NCBI GenBank assembly: GCA_038118725.1
Contig: JAYOIK010000002.1
Location: forward strand, 1 to 64,000
Direction: 5' to 3'
Source: JADHLJ01 sp038118725
GTDB lineage: Bacteria > Pseudomonadota > Alphaproteobacteria > Thalassobaculales > Thalassobaculaceae
DNA length: 64,000 nucleotides
This document shows, in pieces, positions 17,974-27,108 of this stretch (position 1 is its first letter; each line of letters starts with the position of its first letter). The notes under the pieces were generated by a model. The model was not told the origin of the DNA, searched no databases, and saw nothing but the letters and a program-made list of their open reading frames with translations. The position numbers were made by a program, and so were the translations under genes.

Positions 17974-18363
17974 ATGAGCGAGCGGTTTAACGACGCGAGC
18001 ATCGCCGATATCACGGCGGTCCTGACCGACTATTTCGATGGTCTTTACGACGGGGACTTGGAGAAGTTCGCGCGGGTGTTCCACGAGGACTCGCACCTAT
18101 ATTTCACCGACGGGGACACCGTTACCGATTGGCCGCGAGAGAAGTATTTCGAGATCATCGCCGGGCGCCCTTCACCGGCGAGCCAGGGGCTCGCGCGGTT
18201 CGACAAGATTCTGTCGATCCACAAGGCGGGACCCGATACCGCTCTGGCGACGGTCAACTGCGCGGTGCCGCCGCGTTATTTCACCGACTATCTGACCTTC
18301 GTGCGGACCAGCGAGGGCTGGCGGATCATCTCCAAGACCTTTCACGCCGACGTGCATGAATAG
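17974..18363 (+). CDS. SnoaL/NTF2-like protein (putative nuclear transport factor 2 fold)
   Basis: 129 residues from ATG 17974, supported by GGAGAG seven bases upstream; a TTG at 17953 is in frame but unsupported. The pattern DYFDGLYDGDLEKFARVFH, followed later by YLTFVRTSEGWRIISKTFH, is that of the cone-shaped NTF2/SnoaL fold, found in lyases, isomerases and binding proteins. Substrate unknown. It likely shares a transcript with the cytochrome gene. Confidence 0.75.
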   Translation: MSERFNDASIADITAVLTDYFDGLYDGDLEKFARVFHEDSHLYFTDGDTVTDWPREKYFEIIAGRPSPASQGLARFDKILSIHKAGPDTALATVNCAVPPRYFTDYLTFVRTSEGWRIISKTFHADVHE

Positions 18364-18390
18364 AACGCCGAGGGGCGTGGCGGCGATTCG

Positions 18391-19320
18391 TTAAGCGGCG
18401 CCGGCCAGATTTCCGGCGATCTCGGCGGCGAGTTTGGCATTGTTTTCCACCAGCGCGATGTTCGCCTCCAGGCTCGCGCCCTTGGTGATCTCGTTCAAGT
18501 GGGACAGCAGATAGGGTGTCACCGCGGCGCCGCCGATCGCGTCCGCTTCCGCCGCCGCGAGGGCTTCGTTCAACGCCTGTTCCACGACGTCGTTGCCTAA
18601 CGCCGCCGCGTCCGGGATTGGGTTGACGATCAAGCTACCCGTGCTGTCTCCGAATTGAGATTGAATGCGGAGTAACGCCGCGATCTCGGCGGCGCTATCA
18701 CAACGATGCGGTACGCCGAGGCCGCTGGAGCGGCACCAGAACGCCGGCAGGGTATCGGTTCCGTGACCGATGACGGGAACGCCCAAGGTCTCCAGGACTT
18801 CCAAGGTTTTCGGCAGATCCAGGATCGCCTTCGCTCCGGCACAGACGACGGCGACAGGCGTGCGGGCGAGTTCCTGTAAATCGGCGGAGATATCAAAGCT
18901 TTGTTCCGCGCCCCTATGCACGCCGCCGATGCCCCCTGTGGCGAATACGCCAATGCCCGCGAGATGCGCCGCGATCATGGTCGCCGATACCGTGGTCGCG
19001 CCGTCGCCGCCACGCGCCAGCACCGCCGCGAGGTCGCGTCTGGAAATCTTTGCCATGAGGGCACTCTCGGCGAGTAGGACCAGGTCGTCTTCCAACAGGC
19101 CAACGCGAATTCGACCGTCCAACACCGCGATGGTGGCGGGCACGGCACCATTCTCCCGCACGACCGCTTCAAGACGTTTGGCGACTTCTAGATTGCGTGG
19201 ACGCGGCAGACCGTGGGAGATGATTGTCGATTCCAGCGCCACCACGGGTCTTGCTTCGCCGAGCGCCGTGGCGACTTCTTCGGAAATGGACAGGAGGGGA
19301 GTGGATTTTCTGTTTCTCAT
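18391..19320 (-). CDS. psuG: Pseudouridine-5'-phosphate glycosidase
   Basis: 309 residues, family length. It splits pseudouridine 5'-phosphate into uracil and ribose 5-phosphate. The active-site landmarks of PsuG are visible: ALESTIISHGLPRP near the N terminus (catalytic Glu), AKISRRDL (Schiff-base lysine) and GGIGGVHRGAE (metal-binding Asp region). It starts 9 bases after the psuK stop, so kinase and glycosidase are made together, as in other bacteria that salvage pseudouridine. Confidence 0.95.
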   Translation of the reverse strand: MRNRKSTPLLSISEEVATALGEARPVVALESTIISHGLPRPRNLEVAKRLEAVVRENGAVPATIAVLDGRIRVGLLEDDLVLLAESALMAKISRRDLAAVLARGGDGATTVSATMIAAHLAGIGVFATGGIGGVHRGAEQSFDISADLQELARTPVAVVCAGAKAILDLPKTLEVLETLGVPVIGHGTDTLPAFWCRSSGLGVPHRCDSAAEIAALLRIQSQFGDSTGSLIVNPIPDAAALGNDVVEQALNEALAAAEADAIGGAAVTPYLLSHLNEITKGASLEANIALVENNAKLAAEIAGNLAGAA

Positions 19321-19329
19321 CTCGGTGGT

Positions 19330-20241
19330 TCATTTCTGGGGCGTTGCGCGCTTCTGGAGATCCACGGCGTTGATGCCGGTGGGACGCGGCGTTTCAATTT
19401 CCACCGCGAAAGCCGCGGCGGCGAGACCGAGACGCGCCGCGTCGGTGATCGGGTACCCTTCAAGAATACCGTGCAGAGTTCCGGCGGCAAGCGCGTCTCC
19501 TCCACCGGTGACGTCCACGACTTTGGAAGCAAGGGCGGTGAACTCGGATACGGTTCCCCGTTCCAGGATCGCGGCGCCCCTCGCGCTTCGGCCGATGGTC
19601 GCGCGATCTACCCCCAAGGCCTCGACCGCATCCATTTGCGCGGCGATGTCGTTGCAATCCAGCAACGCCGCCGCTTCGGTCTCATTGGTGACCAGCACGT
19701 CGAGTCGAGGACAAGTGGCCAGTATCCTGGGGGCCTTGGAGACGGACACGGTGTCGGCCGCGATCATCACCGATGCCGGCGCCCGCCCGGCGAGATGGCG
19801 GATAACGATCTCCGGCAGGTTGGTGTCGAGGAACCAAAGTTCCGCGGTGCCGATATTCTCCAGCGCCAGGTCAACTTGATCGGGTGTGAAGTGGTCATGG
19901 ATCGACATATCGGCGAGGCCCAGGCGTAACTCACCGGTAGGCTCGACCGCCGCTGTATAGGTTGCCGTCGGATGATCGGGGTCGCGGGAAACCGTTTCGC
20001 ATCGGACACCCTGGCGCCGCAAATCGCTCAGAACAAACGCGCCGTCCGCGTCGTCGCCAATCCGGGCCACCAGGAAGACCTCGTGGCCGATAGCGGAAAG
20101 CCACCCGGCGACATTGCCCGCGACGCCGCCGCGCGCCCGCCGGGTTTCCACGGGATTGGAATTCCCCTCGATAAGGGGCGCGAGCCCACGCGCGCGGATG
20201 TCGACATGGGCCGCGCCAAAACAGATGACGCGGGATCCCAC
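19330..20241 (-). CDS. psuK: PfkB-family carbohydrate kinase, probable pseudouridine kinase
   Basis: 303 residues from a GTG with GGAG upstream. The fold is ribokinase-like: the N-terminal substrate loop (RARGGVAGNVAGWLSAIG) and the C-terminal signature VDVTGGGDALAAGTLHG, with the catalytic Asp, are intact. Pairing with psuG is the reason for calling it pseudouridine kinase, which phosphorylates pseudouridine before glycosidic cleavage. It lies 37 bases behind argG on the same strand. Residues alone would also allow a related nucleoside kinase. Confidence 0.85.
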   Translation of the reverse strand: MGSRVICFGAAHVDIRARGLAPLIEGNSNPVETRRARGGVAGNVAGWLSAIGHEVFLVARIGDDADGAFVLSDLRRQGVRCETVSRDPDHPTATYTAAVEPTGELRLGLADMSIHDHFTPDQVDLALENIGTAELWFLDTNLPEIVIRHLAGRAPASVMIAADTVSVSKAPRILATCPRLDVLVTNETEAAALLDCNDIAAQMDAVEALGVDRATIGRSARGAAILERGTVSEFTALASKVVDVTGGGDALAAGTLHGILEGYPITDAARLGLAAAAFAVEIETPRPTGINAVDLQKRATPQK

Positions 20242-20278
20242 CGGACGGCTCCGCGCGCCCGTGTCCTAGCCCCGTGTC

Positions 20279-21490
20279 CTAGCCAAGCATCATCTTGTTG
20301 AGACGCAGGCGTAACGCGTTGAGTCGGATGAAGCCATGGGCGTCGGCGTGGTCGTAATCCGACTGCCCCTCCTCGAAGGTCACGTAGTCGGCGGAGTAGA
20401 GGCTCTTTTCCGCCTTGCGTCCGACAACGATGGTGTTGCCTTTGTAGAGCTTGAGACGCACGGTTCCGGTGACGTGCCGCTGGCTGTGGTCAATCGCCGC
20501 TTGAAGCATCTCGCGTTCCGGCGAATACCAGAAACCGTTGTAGATCAGTTCGGCATAGCGCGGCATCAACTCGTCCTTGAGATGCGCCATGCCGCGGTCC
20601 AGGGTGAGGCTCTCCATCGCCCGATGCGCGACATGCATGATCGTGCCGCCCGGCGTCTCGTAGAGGCCGCGGTTTTTCATGCCGACAAAGCGATTTTCCA
20701 CCAGATCAAGACGGCCGATACCGTTGTCATGACCAAGGGTGTTCAAAGCCGTCAGCAAGGTCGCCGGGCTCATCGCCTCGCCATCGATGGAGACCGGATC
20801 ACCGCCCTCGAATCCGATTTCGATATAGGTCGGCTTGTCCGGCGCGTCCTCGGGGGCGATGGTGCGGGAATAGATGAACTCCTGCCCCTCGACCCACGGG
20901 TCCTCGATGATCTTGCCCTCGCTCGAGGCGTGCAGGAGATTCGCGTCGACGGAGAACGGCGCTTCGCCGCGTTTGTCCTTGGCGATCGGAATTTGCCGGG
21001 ATTCGGCATAGCGGATCAGGTCCTCGCGACCGACGAACTCCCATTCCCTCCAAGGGGCGATGATCTTGATATGTGGGTTGAGCGCGTAATAGGCGAGCTC
21101 GAAACGCACTTGATCATTGCCCTTGCCGGTCGCTCCATGGGCGACCGCATCGGCGCCGGTTTGCTCGGCGATCTCAATCTGGCGCTTGGCGATTAGCGGC
21201 CGGGCGATCGATGTGCCGAGCAGATAGGTCCCTTCGTAGACCGTATTGGCGCGAAACATTGGAAAGACGAAGTCACGTACGAACTCCTCGCGCAGATCCT
21301 CGACGAAGATTTCCTTGATGCCGAGCATCTCCGCTTTCTTGCGCGCCGGCTCAAGGTCCTCGCCTTGGCCGAGATCGGCGGTGAAGGTCACCACCTCGCA
21401 GCGATAGGTGTCTTGCAGCCATTTCAGGATGATCGAGGTGTCGAGCCCGCCGGAATAGGCGAGAACGACCTTGTTGATTTGGTCGGCCAT
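20279..21490 (-). CDS. argG: Argininosuccinate synthase
   Basis: 403 residues from ATG 21490, chosen for GAGGAA upstream; the frame opens 66 codons earlier without homology. The ATP pyrophosphatase motif AYSGGLDTS lies near the N terminus, and ATGKGNDQVRFE and PWREWEF are family-typical. It joins citrulline and aspartate using ATP in arginine synthesis. It heads a minus-strand run with psuK and psuG, an unusual neighbour pair for argG. It is divergent from the FkbM gene. Confidence 0.97.
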   Translation of the reverse strand: MADQINKVVLAYSGGLDTSIILKWLQDTYRCEVVTFTADLGQGEDLEPARKKAEMLGIKEIFVEDLREEFVRDFVFPMFRANTVYEGTYLLGTSIARPLIAKRQIEIAEQTGADAVAHGATGKGNDQVRFELAYYALNPHIKIIAPWREWEFVGREDLIRYAESRQIPIAKDKRGEAPFSVDANLLHASSEGKIIEDPWVEGQEFIYSRTIAPEDAPDKPTYIEIGFEGGDPVSIDGEAMSPATLLTALNTLGHDNGIGRLDLVENRFVGMKNRGLYETPGGTIMHVAHRAMESLTLDRGMAHLKDELMPRYAELIYNGFWYSPEREMLQAAIDHSQRHVTGTVRLKLYKGNTIVVGRKAEKSLYSADYVTFEEGQSDYDHADAHGFIRLNALRLRLNKMMLG

Positions 21491-21680
21491 GGGTTCCTCG
21501 TGATAACGGAGTCGCGCGCTTCCGGCATTTCGCCAGCGGCGCGGGAGTATAGGCGAAGTCTCGTTTCCCGCAAGGCCCGATGGGCTTTTCCCGACGTCGT
21601 CGGGTCGTTCTTGGCTTAGGGATGACGAAAGCCGATTGCCGTGGTCTGATCGACCGGATCGATTGGGCGGGGAGAAACCG

Positions 21681-22895
21681 ATGAACAAGGGCGCCGATGT
21701 CAGGATCTGCTCGCATCACGTCGGTGGGCGGAGCGGGACGCGCAACCTTCCGGTTGTCGATGGCTTCGAGGCCGATGTCCTGAGCGTCTTCTATGAGCCC
21801 GACACAACAGCCGTGGACGGTATCCATCGCGCGACGGAACATCTGGCGTCCGAAACCAGGGTTCTCACCGATTGCCTCAGCGGGGATGGAGGCGTGCGGC
21901 CGTTCCATATCTTCAATGACCGTTATCGCAGCTCCATCCTTCCCCTGGTGCCGGATTTCGCCCGGCGCTATGCATTTGATCCTCAGTTCGGCTGGGATAC
22001 CGATCCCGAGAGCACCGAAGTCGTTGAGCGGCACGAACTGGCGACGGTCACGCTCGACGCGGTGATGGAGCGTGACGGCGACAATCTGCCGGCGCCGGAT
22101 TATCTGTCCATCGATACCCAGGGCACCGAGCTCGAAATACTCCAGGGCGGGCTTGAGACCCTGACCGAGAACGTGCTGGCGGTTTTCGTCGAGGTCGGCT
22201 TCGCGCCAACCTACGAAGGTCAGCCGATGTTCTCGGCCTTGGAAGAGTTTCTTCGCGGGCAAGGCTTTGCGCTCGCGTCCCTGGAGGTGTTTCCCGCCCA
22301 GGCAAGGACACGCGAACGGGTTCCCATCGGGTTTCGAGGCGCGGGTTTCATCGATAGTGGCGAAGCGTTGTTTCTTCGGGATCCGCGGCGTGGGCTGGCG
22401 GGAATGACCAACCAGGACCTGGCGCTCGCCAAGCTGGCGGCGATTGCTTTCATGCACGGTTTTCCACATGAGACTTTCGCCATCGTGGATCAGCTCGGTG
22501 ACGATCGTCTCAACCAACTGGTCGAAACCGCGGGCGGTAACGTTGGATATCTGGCGTTTCTCGCGGAGTTCCGGTCGATCATGAATTCGCAAGCCCGGGT
22601 CTATCCAATGCTCTATTCCCACGTATTGGGGCCGGAGCATAGTGCCGCCCGGTTCTCGGACCCGGACCTGTTATCCAAGCTTGATCCGATGCAAAGATTG
22701 TTGCGGTATTATCAAGGCGCCGCGCCGAACGAGCTTAACCAGGCCTTGATGTCGCTCGGACAACCGGGCTTCATCGGGATCGAAGCCTTGGCGATGCGTT
22801 TCGGGATGACGGAAATCGCCGAGGAGGTCCGCGCGGCCCGGCTCCAGCAAGTGGAGAAGACGAGGATCTGGCTGGGGCTCTCGGCGCCGGGATGA
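21681..22895 (+). CDS. FkbM-family methyltransferase with C-terminal extension
   Basis: 404 residues from ATG 21681, which has GGGGAGAAACCG upstream. Residues 1-215 carry an FkbM-type S-adenosylmethionine fold; the clearest motif is PDYLSIDTQGTELEILQGG, with ENVLAVFVEVGF after it. Such enzymes O-methylate sugars in polysaccharides and natural products. The remaining 190 residues are helical and match nothing I recognise. No glycan cluster surrounds it; the aldolase gene follows by 57 bases. Confidence 0.8.
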   Translation: MNKGADVRICSHHVGGRSGTRNLPVVDGFEADVLSVFYEPDTTAVDGIHRATEHLASETRVLTDCLSGDGGVRPFHIFNDRYRSSILPLVPDFARRYAFDPQFGWDTDPESTEVVERHELATVTLDAVMERDGDNLPAPDYLSIDTQGTELEILQGGLETLTENVLAVFVEVGFAPTYEGQPMFSALEEFLRGQGFALASLEVFPAQARTRERVPIGFRGAGFIDSGEALFLRDPRRGLAGMTNQDLALAKLAAIAFMHGFPHETFAIVDQLGDDRLNQLVETAGGNVGYLAFLAEFRSIMNSQARVYPMLYSHVLGPEHSAARFSDPDLLSKLDPMQRLLRYYQGAAPNELNQALMSLGQPGFIGIEALAMRFGMTEIAEEVRAARLQQVEKTRIWLGLSAPG

Positions 22896-22952
22896 CAAAC
22901 AGCGCGCGGGATGGATAATGTCGCCTAGTCCCCATCGGTATGGAAGCAAATC

Positions 22953-23699
22953 ATGAGCATTGACGTGGCCAACAGGAATTCAGCGGAGTGGGAAGCGCGC
23001 CTCGACGTGGCGGCGGCGCATCGGCTCGCCGTGATGCATGGATTGAACGAGGGTGTGTGGAACCACATCTCGCTGGTTTCGCCGGACGAGCCGGACAATA
23101 TCCTGATCAGCCCCGGCCATACTCATTGGGGTCAGGTGACGGCCAGTAATCTGGCGCTGATGGCTCCGGATGGTGAAATGCTTTCCGGCTCGCGGCCGCC
23201 CATCCGGGCGGGTTGGATCATTCATCATCCCGTCCACAAGGCGCGGCCCGACGCCAAATGCGTCATCCACGTCCATTCGCCATACACCACGGCCATGTCG
23301 ATCCGAAGCGATATGCGCCTGGAAACCCGGAGCTCGCAGCAGGCCGCCGGCTTTCACGACGATGTCGCCTATTACGAGGTCTATGACGGGGTTCTGGCGG
23401 ATGAGTCCGAGGGTGAGCACATGGCCGAGGTGATGGGCGACAAGCGTATCCTCATGATGCGTAATCACGGCGCGATGATCGTCGGCTCCACGGTGGCTCG
23501 GGCCTATCTCGACACCTATCAATTGGAACGGGCCTGCATGTATCAGCTGCTCGCCGTCGCGGGCGGTGGCGAGATGTCGCTTATTCCCGAGGATATCGCC
23601 GCCGAGATGGGGCAACTCGCCCGCCAGGGGCGCAATATAGAGCATTTCGAGGGCATGAAGCGCCTGGTCGAGGAGAAGGAACCGGACTACGCGCATTGA
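22953..23699 (+). CDS. Class II aldolase/adducin-family protein
   Basis: 248 residues. The zinc-binding histidines of class II aldolases appear in IHVHSPY, and a third probable ligand is in RNHGAMIVG. The N-terminal part (GVWNHISLVSPDE, ILISPGHTHWGQV) also follows the family pattern. Members cleave or decarboxylate small phosphosugars or hydroxy acids; the substrate is not predictable. It has its own start context and could be transcribed with the FkbM gene. Confidence 0.88.
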   Translation: MSIDVANRNSAEWEARLDVAAAHRLAVMHGLNEGVWNHISLVSPDEPDNILISPGHTHWGQVTASNLALMAPDGEMLSGSRPPIRAGWIIHHPVHKARPDAKCVIHVHSPYTTAMSIRSDMRLETRSSQQAAGFHDDVAYYEVYDGVLADESEGEHMAEVMGDKRILMMRNHGAMIVGSTVARAYLDTYQLERACMYQLLAVAGGGEMSLIPEDIAAEMGQLARQGRNIEHFEGMKRLVEEKEPDYAH

Positions 23700-23926
23700 G
23701 GACGGCGGCGGGTTATTCAGGCCGCCGACATGAGGCATTCCGTCCCGCGGCGGAAGCGCCAAGTCAATAAGGTTTCGGCCTACCTCGCCGTCTTAGAATG
23801 TGCGCTTTCACGCCCTTTGACTTAAACTCAATAAACACAATGGGTTGACGGATACAGTCTTTAGTCCGACCATGGCAACGCGTCCATTGGTTAAACAATG
23901 GGCATGCGGGGCCGGGGGGCCTGGGT

Positions 23927-25354
23927 ATGAACGAAGCGACGGCGAGCGTGACCGCGAAGCCGGCGGCGTCCGATACGCCGGGGGATTTGTTCGGCCTACT
24001 TTCCTCCTTCGCGTCCAGAATGGCGATCCTCTCCAGCATTTCGGAACAGGAACGATTTTGGGAAGACCCGACCGCGCTCAGGGTCGGCTTATCGACCTAT
24101 GCCAACGCCCGATATCTGCGGAACACCTTGACGGCCCAGCTCGAACTCGCGGAGGCGAGTAACGATAAGCTTAGGACCTTTGTAAGGGATCTAGAGAAAG
24201 CCGCCGACAGTCTCGACGAAGAGATCGAGGCGGATAAGAAAAAACTCAAGGGCGTTCAAGCGATGATCGCCAAGGACGAGGCGGGAACGCCCGAGGGAGA
24301 GGAATCCGAGAAGCCGAGTCCGCTCCGCCCGCGCCGGGATATTCTTGAGCGTGAACTGGCGGAGAAGAACGAGGACGTGATCTCGAAACGCCGCATTCTT
24401 TTGGAGAACCAGCAGAAGTACAAACGCGTAAGCGAGGAACTGAAGCGCGCGCGAGCCCTCAACGAACGCTTTCTGGGCTTGTTCGAAGAGTGTTTCGAGA
24501 AATGGGAAGTTTTTGACGAAGCCACCTTGCAACGTCTGGCAACGAACGGCCCGACCGAGGAGATTCGTGAGATGGTGCGGTCCGCCGTTGAGGGCGAGCC
24601 CGATAAGATCGTCGCGATCTCAAGGTCTGATTGGAATTCGTTTCGGCGGTCGATCGACATGTTCGTGGTCGATAACATGGTCGAAACCGAAAGCGAGATC
24701 GTGGTGCTCGCCGACGGAACATTGCGCAATGTCAACAACCGGACATTGGAGGTTCAGGACAGCGTCAAGGCTCATCTCGACGCCAAGCTCACCGGCGGCG
24801 ATTGGGTTGAGGTCAGTCAGTTACTGAGCGATTGGGACCTACCAGAGGAGTTGGAGGCATACGCGGCCCTCAAGGATCAGGCGCGAATGTTCTTTGACGC
24901 AGCGACCTTGGCGCGGGCCGAGGAGTTCATCTCTCCGTCGATGCGTCAGCAAGTGTTGATCGGTGTCGTCGAGTGGCTCCAGGGCGGCGTCTATCAGGGC
25001 TACACCTCGTTTGGCAAGGAGGCCGGGTTCAACACCCTGATGATCTCGGTGCACGGGTTTTATCTTCTATACCAATGGCGCTCGGTGTCGGTTGAATATG
25101 TCAACGAGCAAGGGGCGATGGTCTACACCACCATCAACTCTCTGCATGTCTTCGAAATCGACGTGATCTTTTGCGACGCGCAAGGAACGGAGATAGACCA
25201 CGAATTGCACGAAGACGCGAAGAAGAAGCTCAAGGAGCAACAGGTCGACTTGCGTCGTCACCGAACCGATGACGGCGAGGCAGACGAGACGTCGCCTCCC
25301 GCGAAATCCGCGATCCTGGATGGACTAAAAGGGAAAGCCGGCGGGGCGGCGTAG
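23927..25354 (+). CDS. Unrecognised coiled-coil protein
   Basis: 475 residues that I cannot assign to a family. Residues 60-125 and 140-190 are heptad-rich, highly charged helices, separated by a Pro/Glu-rich linker (AGTPEGEESEKPSPLRPRR). From about 200 to 430 there is a compact mixed domain including a W-rich stretch (VVEWLQGGVYQGYTSFG) and a beta-like segment with VEYVNEQGAMVYTTINS. The tail is charged and disordered-looking. No signal peptide or membrane helix, so it is cytoplasmic. A 227-base spacer precedes it and the haem-sensor kinase is convergent 35 bases downstream. The coding bias looks normal, so it is a real gene. Confidence 0.7.
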   Translation: MNEATASVTAKPAASDTPGDLFGLLSSFASRMAILSSISEQERFWEDPTALRVGLSTYANARYLRNTLTAQLELAEASNDKLRTFVRDLEKAADSLDEEIEADKKKLKGVQAMIAKDEAGTPEGEESEKPSPLRPRRDILERELAEKNEDVISKRRILLENQQKYKRVSEELKRARALNERFLGLFEECFEKWEVFDEATLQRLATNGPTEEIREMVRSAVEGEPDKIVAISRSDWNSFRRSIDMFVVDNMVETESEIVVLADGTLRNVNNRTLEVQDSVKAHLDAKLTGGDWVEVSQLLSDWDLPEELEAYAALKDQARMFFDAATLARAEEFISPSMRQQVLIGVVEWLQGGVYQGYTSFGKEAGFNTLMISVHGFYLLYQWRSVSVEYVNEQGAMVYTTINSLHVFEIDVIFCDAQGTEIDHELHEDAKKKLKEQQVDLRRHRTDDGEADETSPPAKSAILDGLKGKAGGAA

Positions 25355-25389
25355 CCCTCGCCCGCTGCCGGTCCGCTCCTTGCCTGTTG

Positions 25390-26898
25390 CTAGGCGTCAA
25401 TTGCCTCGTTTCGAGATCGTGCGTTGGGGAAGGTGACCGATACCCGGCATCCACCCAATATCGGCGCCGTGTCGATCTCGATCGTAGCCTCGTGCAACGA
25501 CGCCAGGGCTTCAACCAGCCACAGCCCCATGCCCATTCCGAGATTGCTCGCCAACAAGGAATCCCTGTCGCGGCCGCCAAGTCGGCGGACCTGTTCGCGG
25601 GCCTCCGGTGGAATGCCGACACCATCGTCCGAGACCGCTAAAACGATTTCTCCATCGGCACTTGGCGTCACGCGGATTTCAACGACATTGCCGCCGCTGT
25701 ATTTCCCCGCGTTGTCGGCAAGATTGGTCAGGATCCGTCGAAGCGCGCGACCATCCGCGTGGATCGCGAGCCCCGGGCGGTCGAGAACAACATCGAGTTT
25801 CATTCCACGTCTGGATAGTTCCGGCTCCAGCATGGGGCGCATGGAACGGATCAGCGCTTCAAGATCAATGATCTCTTCCACCAATGTCCACTTACCGGCC
25901 TCGGCGTTGGACACATCAAGCAGCTGGTCGATCACGCCCTGAAGATGCAAGTCGCTATCGTGGATGAAACGAGCATAGGTCTGGCCGCGCTCGTTTCCGC
26001 CGGTACCGAGCTGGCCATCTCGCAATACTTGGGCGAACCCGACAATCGCGTTCAGCGGCGTTCTGAGATCGTGACTGATCCCGGCGAGAAACTGGCTTTT
26101 CACCTCATTCGCCTCAACCAGGGACCGGTTCCTCGACTGCAGCTCCTCGGCCAGGGATTCCGTGCGTTGGATCGTTGATTGCAGACGGCTGACGACAGGC
26201 CAAGCGAGCGCGCTGGCGAGAACGCCGGTGAAGATCGCCAAGGCGATGGCGGCCGTGGTGGCTTGACCGGTGATTGGGGATACATCGGGCTCGGGCATGG
26301 AAACCTGACGAGCGCCACGCATATCGCCGACCTTCCATCGGCCTTCAAATCCGTATTCCGGTTGGTTGTGACACGCCACGCAGTCTTCCTTCATGATCAA
26401 GGCGCGGGCGTACCGAACCACTTCCACGCCGTCGATCACCTCAATACGATGAAATTCTTGTGTCGGGTTCCTCGAAAGATAGGCCAGCGAGGCCTTCTCG
26501 AAATCGTCCTGCACCCGGTTTTGGCGGTTGGGGAAGGGAGCATCGCTGTAAAGGCTGGTGTCGAGATTCGGATGCATCTCTCTCAGCGCGCCGCCGAACT
26601 CGGTGGAAAGCGTTGCGGGAAACGGAAGCTTGTTCGGGTATTTCGTGAAGTCGGCGGACAGTTCCACGCCGGCGTTTTTCGCCCTGGAAACAATTTCCTG
26701 GGAGTAATACCGATGCAGGGCGCTAATCGAGTGTTCGAAGGACTTAGCCGTGTCGTAGGCGGTCTGTTTGCGTGATTCCTCGGCATAATATCGTACGCCG
26801 AGGACGAAACCGGACATTGTCAGAATGATAAGAAGACATATGGTCACGTGCGGGTAACGAATGACCAAATCCGTGAGGTTCTTAAGCTTATGAGACAT
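25390..26898 (-). CDS. Sensor histidine kinase with periplasmic c-type haem (DUF3365/Tll0287-like) domain
   Basis: 502 residues with GGAGGG before the ATG. A membrane helix at about 18-36 and another at about 213-236 enclose a periplasmic domain that carries the haem-attachment motif CVACH (C173-H177), as in Tll0287-like sensors. Cytoplasmic parts are HisKA with SHDLRTPLNAI (H276) and an HATPase with LTNLADNAGKYS, DDGVGIP and GMGMGLWLV. It should sense redox, oxygen or NO through haem and phosphorylate a response regulator. No regulator gene is adjacent, so it is an orphan. Confidence 0.88.
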   Translation of the reverse strand: MSHKLKNLTDLVIRYPHVTICLLIILTMSGFVLGVRYYAEESRKQTAYDTAKSFEHSISALHRYYSQEIVSRAKNAGVELSADFTKYPNKLPFPATLSTEFGGALREMHPNLDTSLYSDAPFPNRQNRVQDDFEKASLAYLSRNPTQEFHRIEVIDGVEVVRYARALIMKEDCVACHNQPEYGFEGRWKVGDMRGARQVSMPEPDVSPITGQATTAAIALAIFTGVLASALAWPVVSRLQSTIQRTESLAEELQSRNRSLVEANEVKSQFLAGISHDLRTPLNAIVGFAQVLRDGQLGTGGNERGQTYARFIHDSDLHLQGVIDQLLDVSNAEAGKWTLVEEIIDLEALIRSMRPMLEPELSRRGMKLDVVLDRPGLAIHADGRALRRILTNLADNAGKYSGGNVVEIRVTPSADGEIVLAVSDDGVGIPPEAREQVRRLGGRDRDSLLASNLGMGMGLWLVEALASLHEATIEIDTAPILGGCRVSVTFPNARSRNEAIDA

Positions 26899-27108
26899 TC
26901 AACCCTCCGCGAGAGCGCCTCGCCAGGGTGCAACCCGTCGGTGAATGGATGCGTGGACTAAATCGAGCTTCTGACGATCCACCATATCACGATCAAGGCG
27001 GAAAGCTTCAAGTCCTCAATCGGTCTCGGAAGATCAATTCCATGCTTCTCTCGCGACCTCGCCTCAACTAGGCTTTGGTGTTCCAGAACTCCAGGGCGTG
27101 GAGGCAAG

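Noticed and set aside
21351..22640. A 429-codon frame antisense to the FkbM gene running into argG
   Set aside because: It lacks any recognisable fold and covers parts of two convincing genes; open only because stop codons are rare.
23700..23926. Promoter hexamers TTGACT (23817) and TTGACG before the coiled-coil gene
   Set aside because: No matching -10 at the right distance could be fixed, so not called as features.
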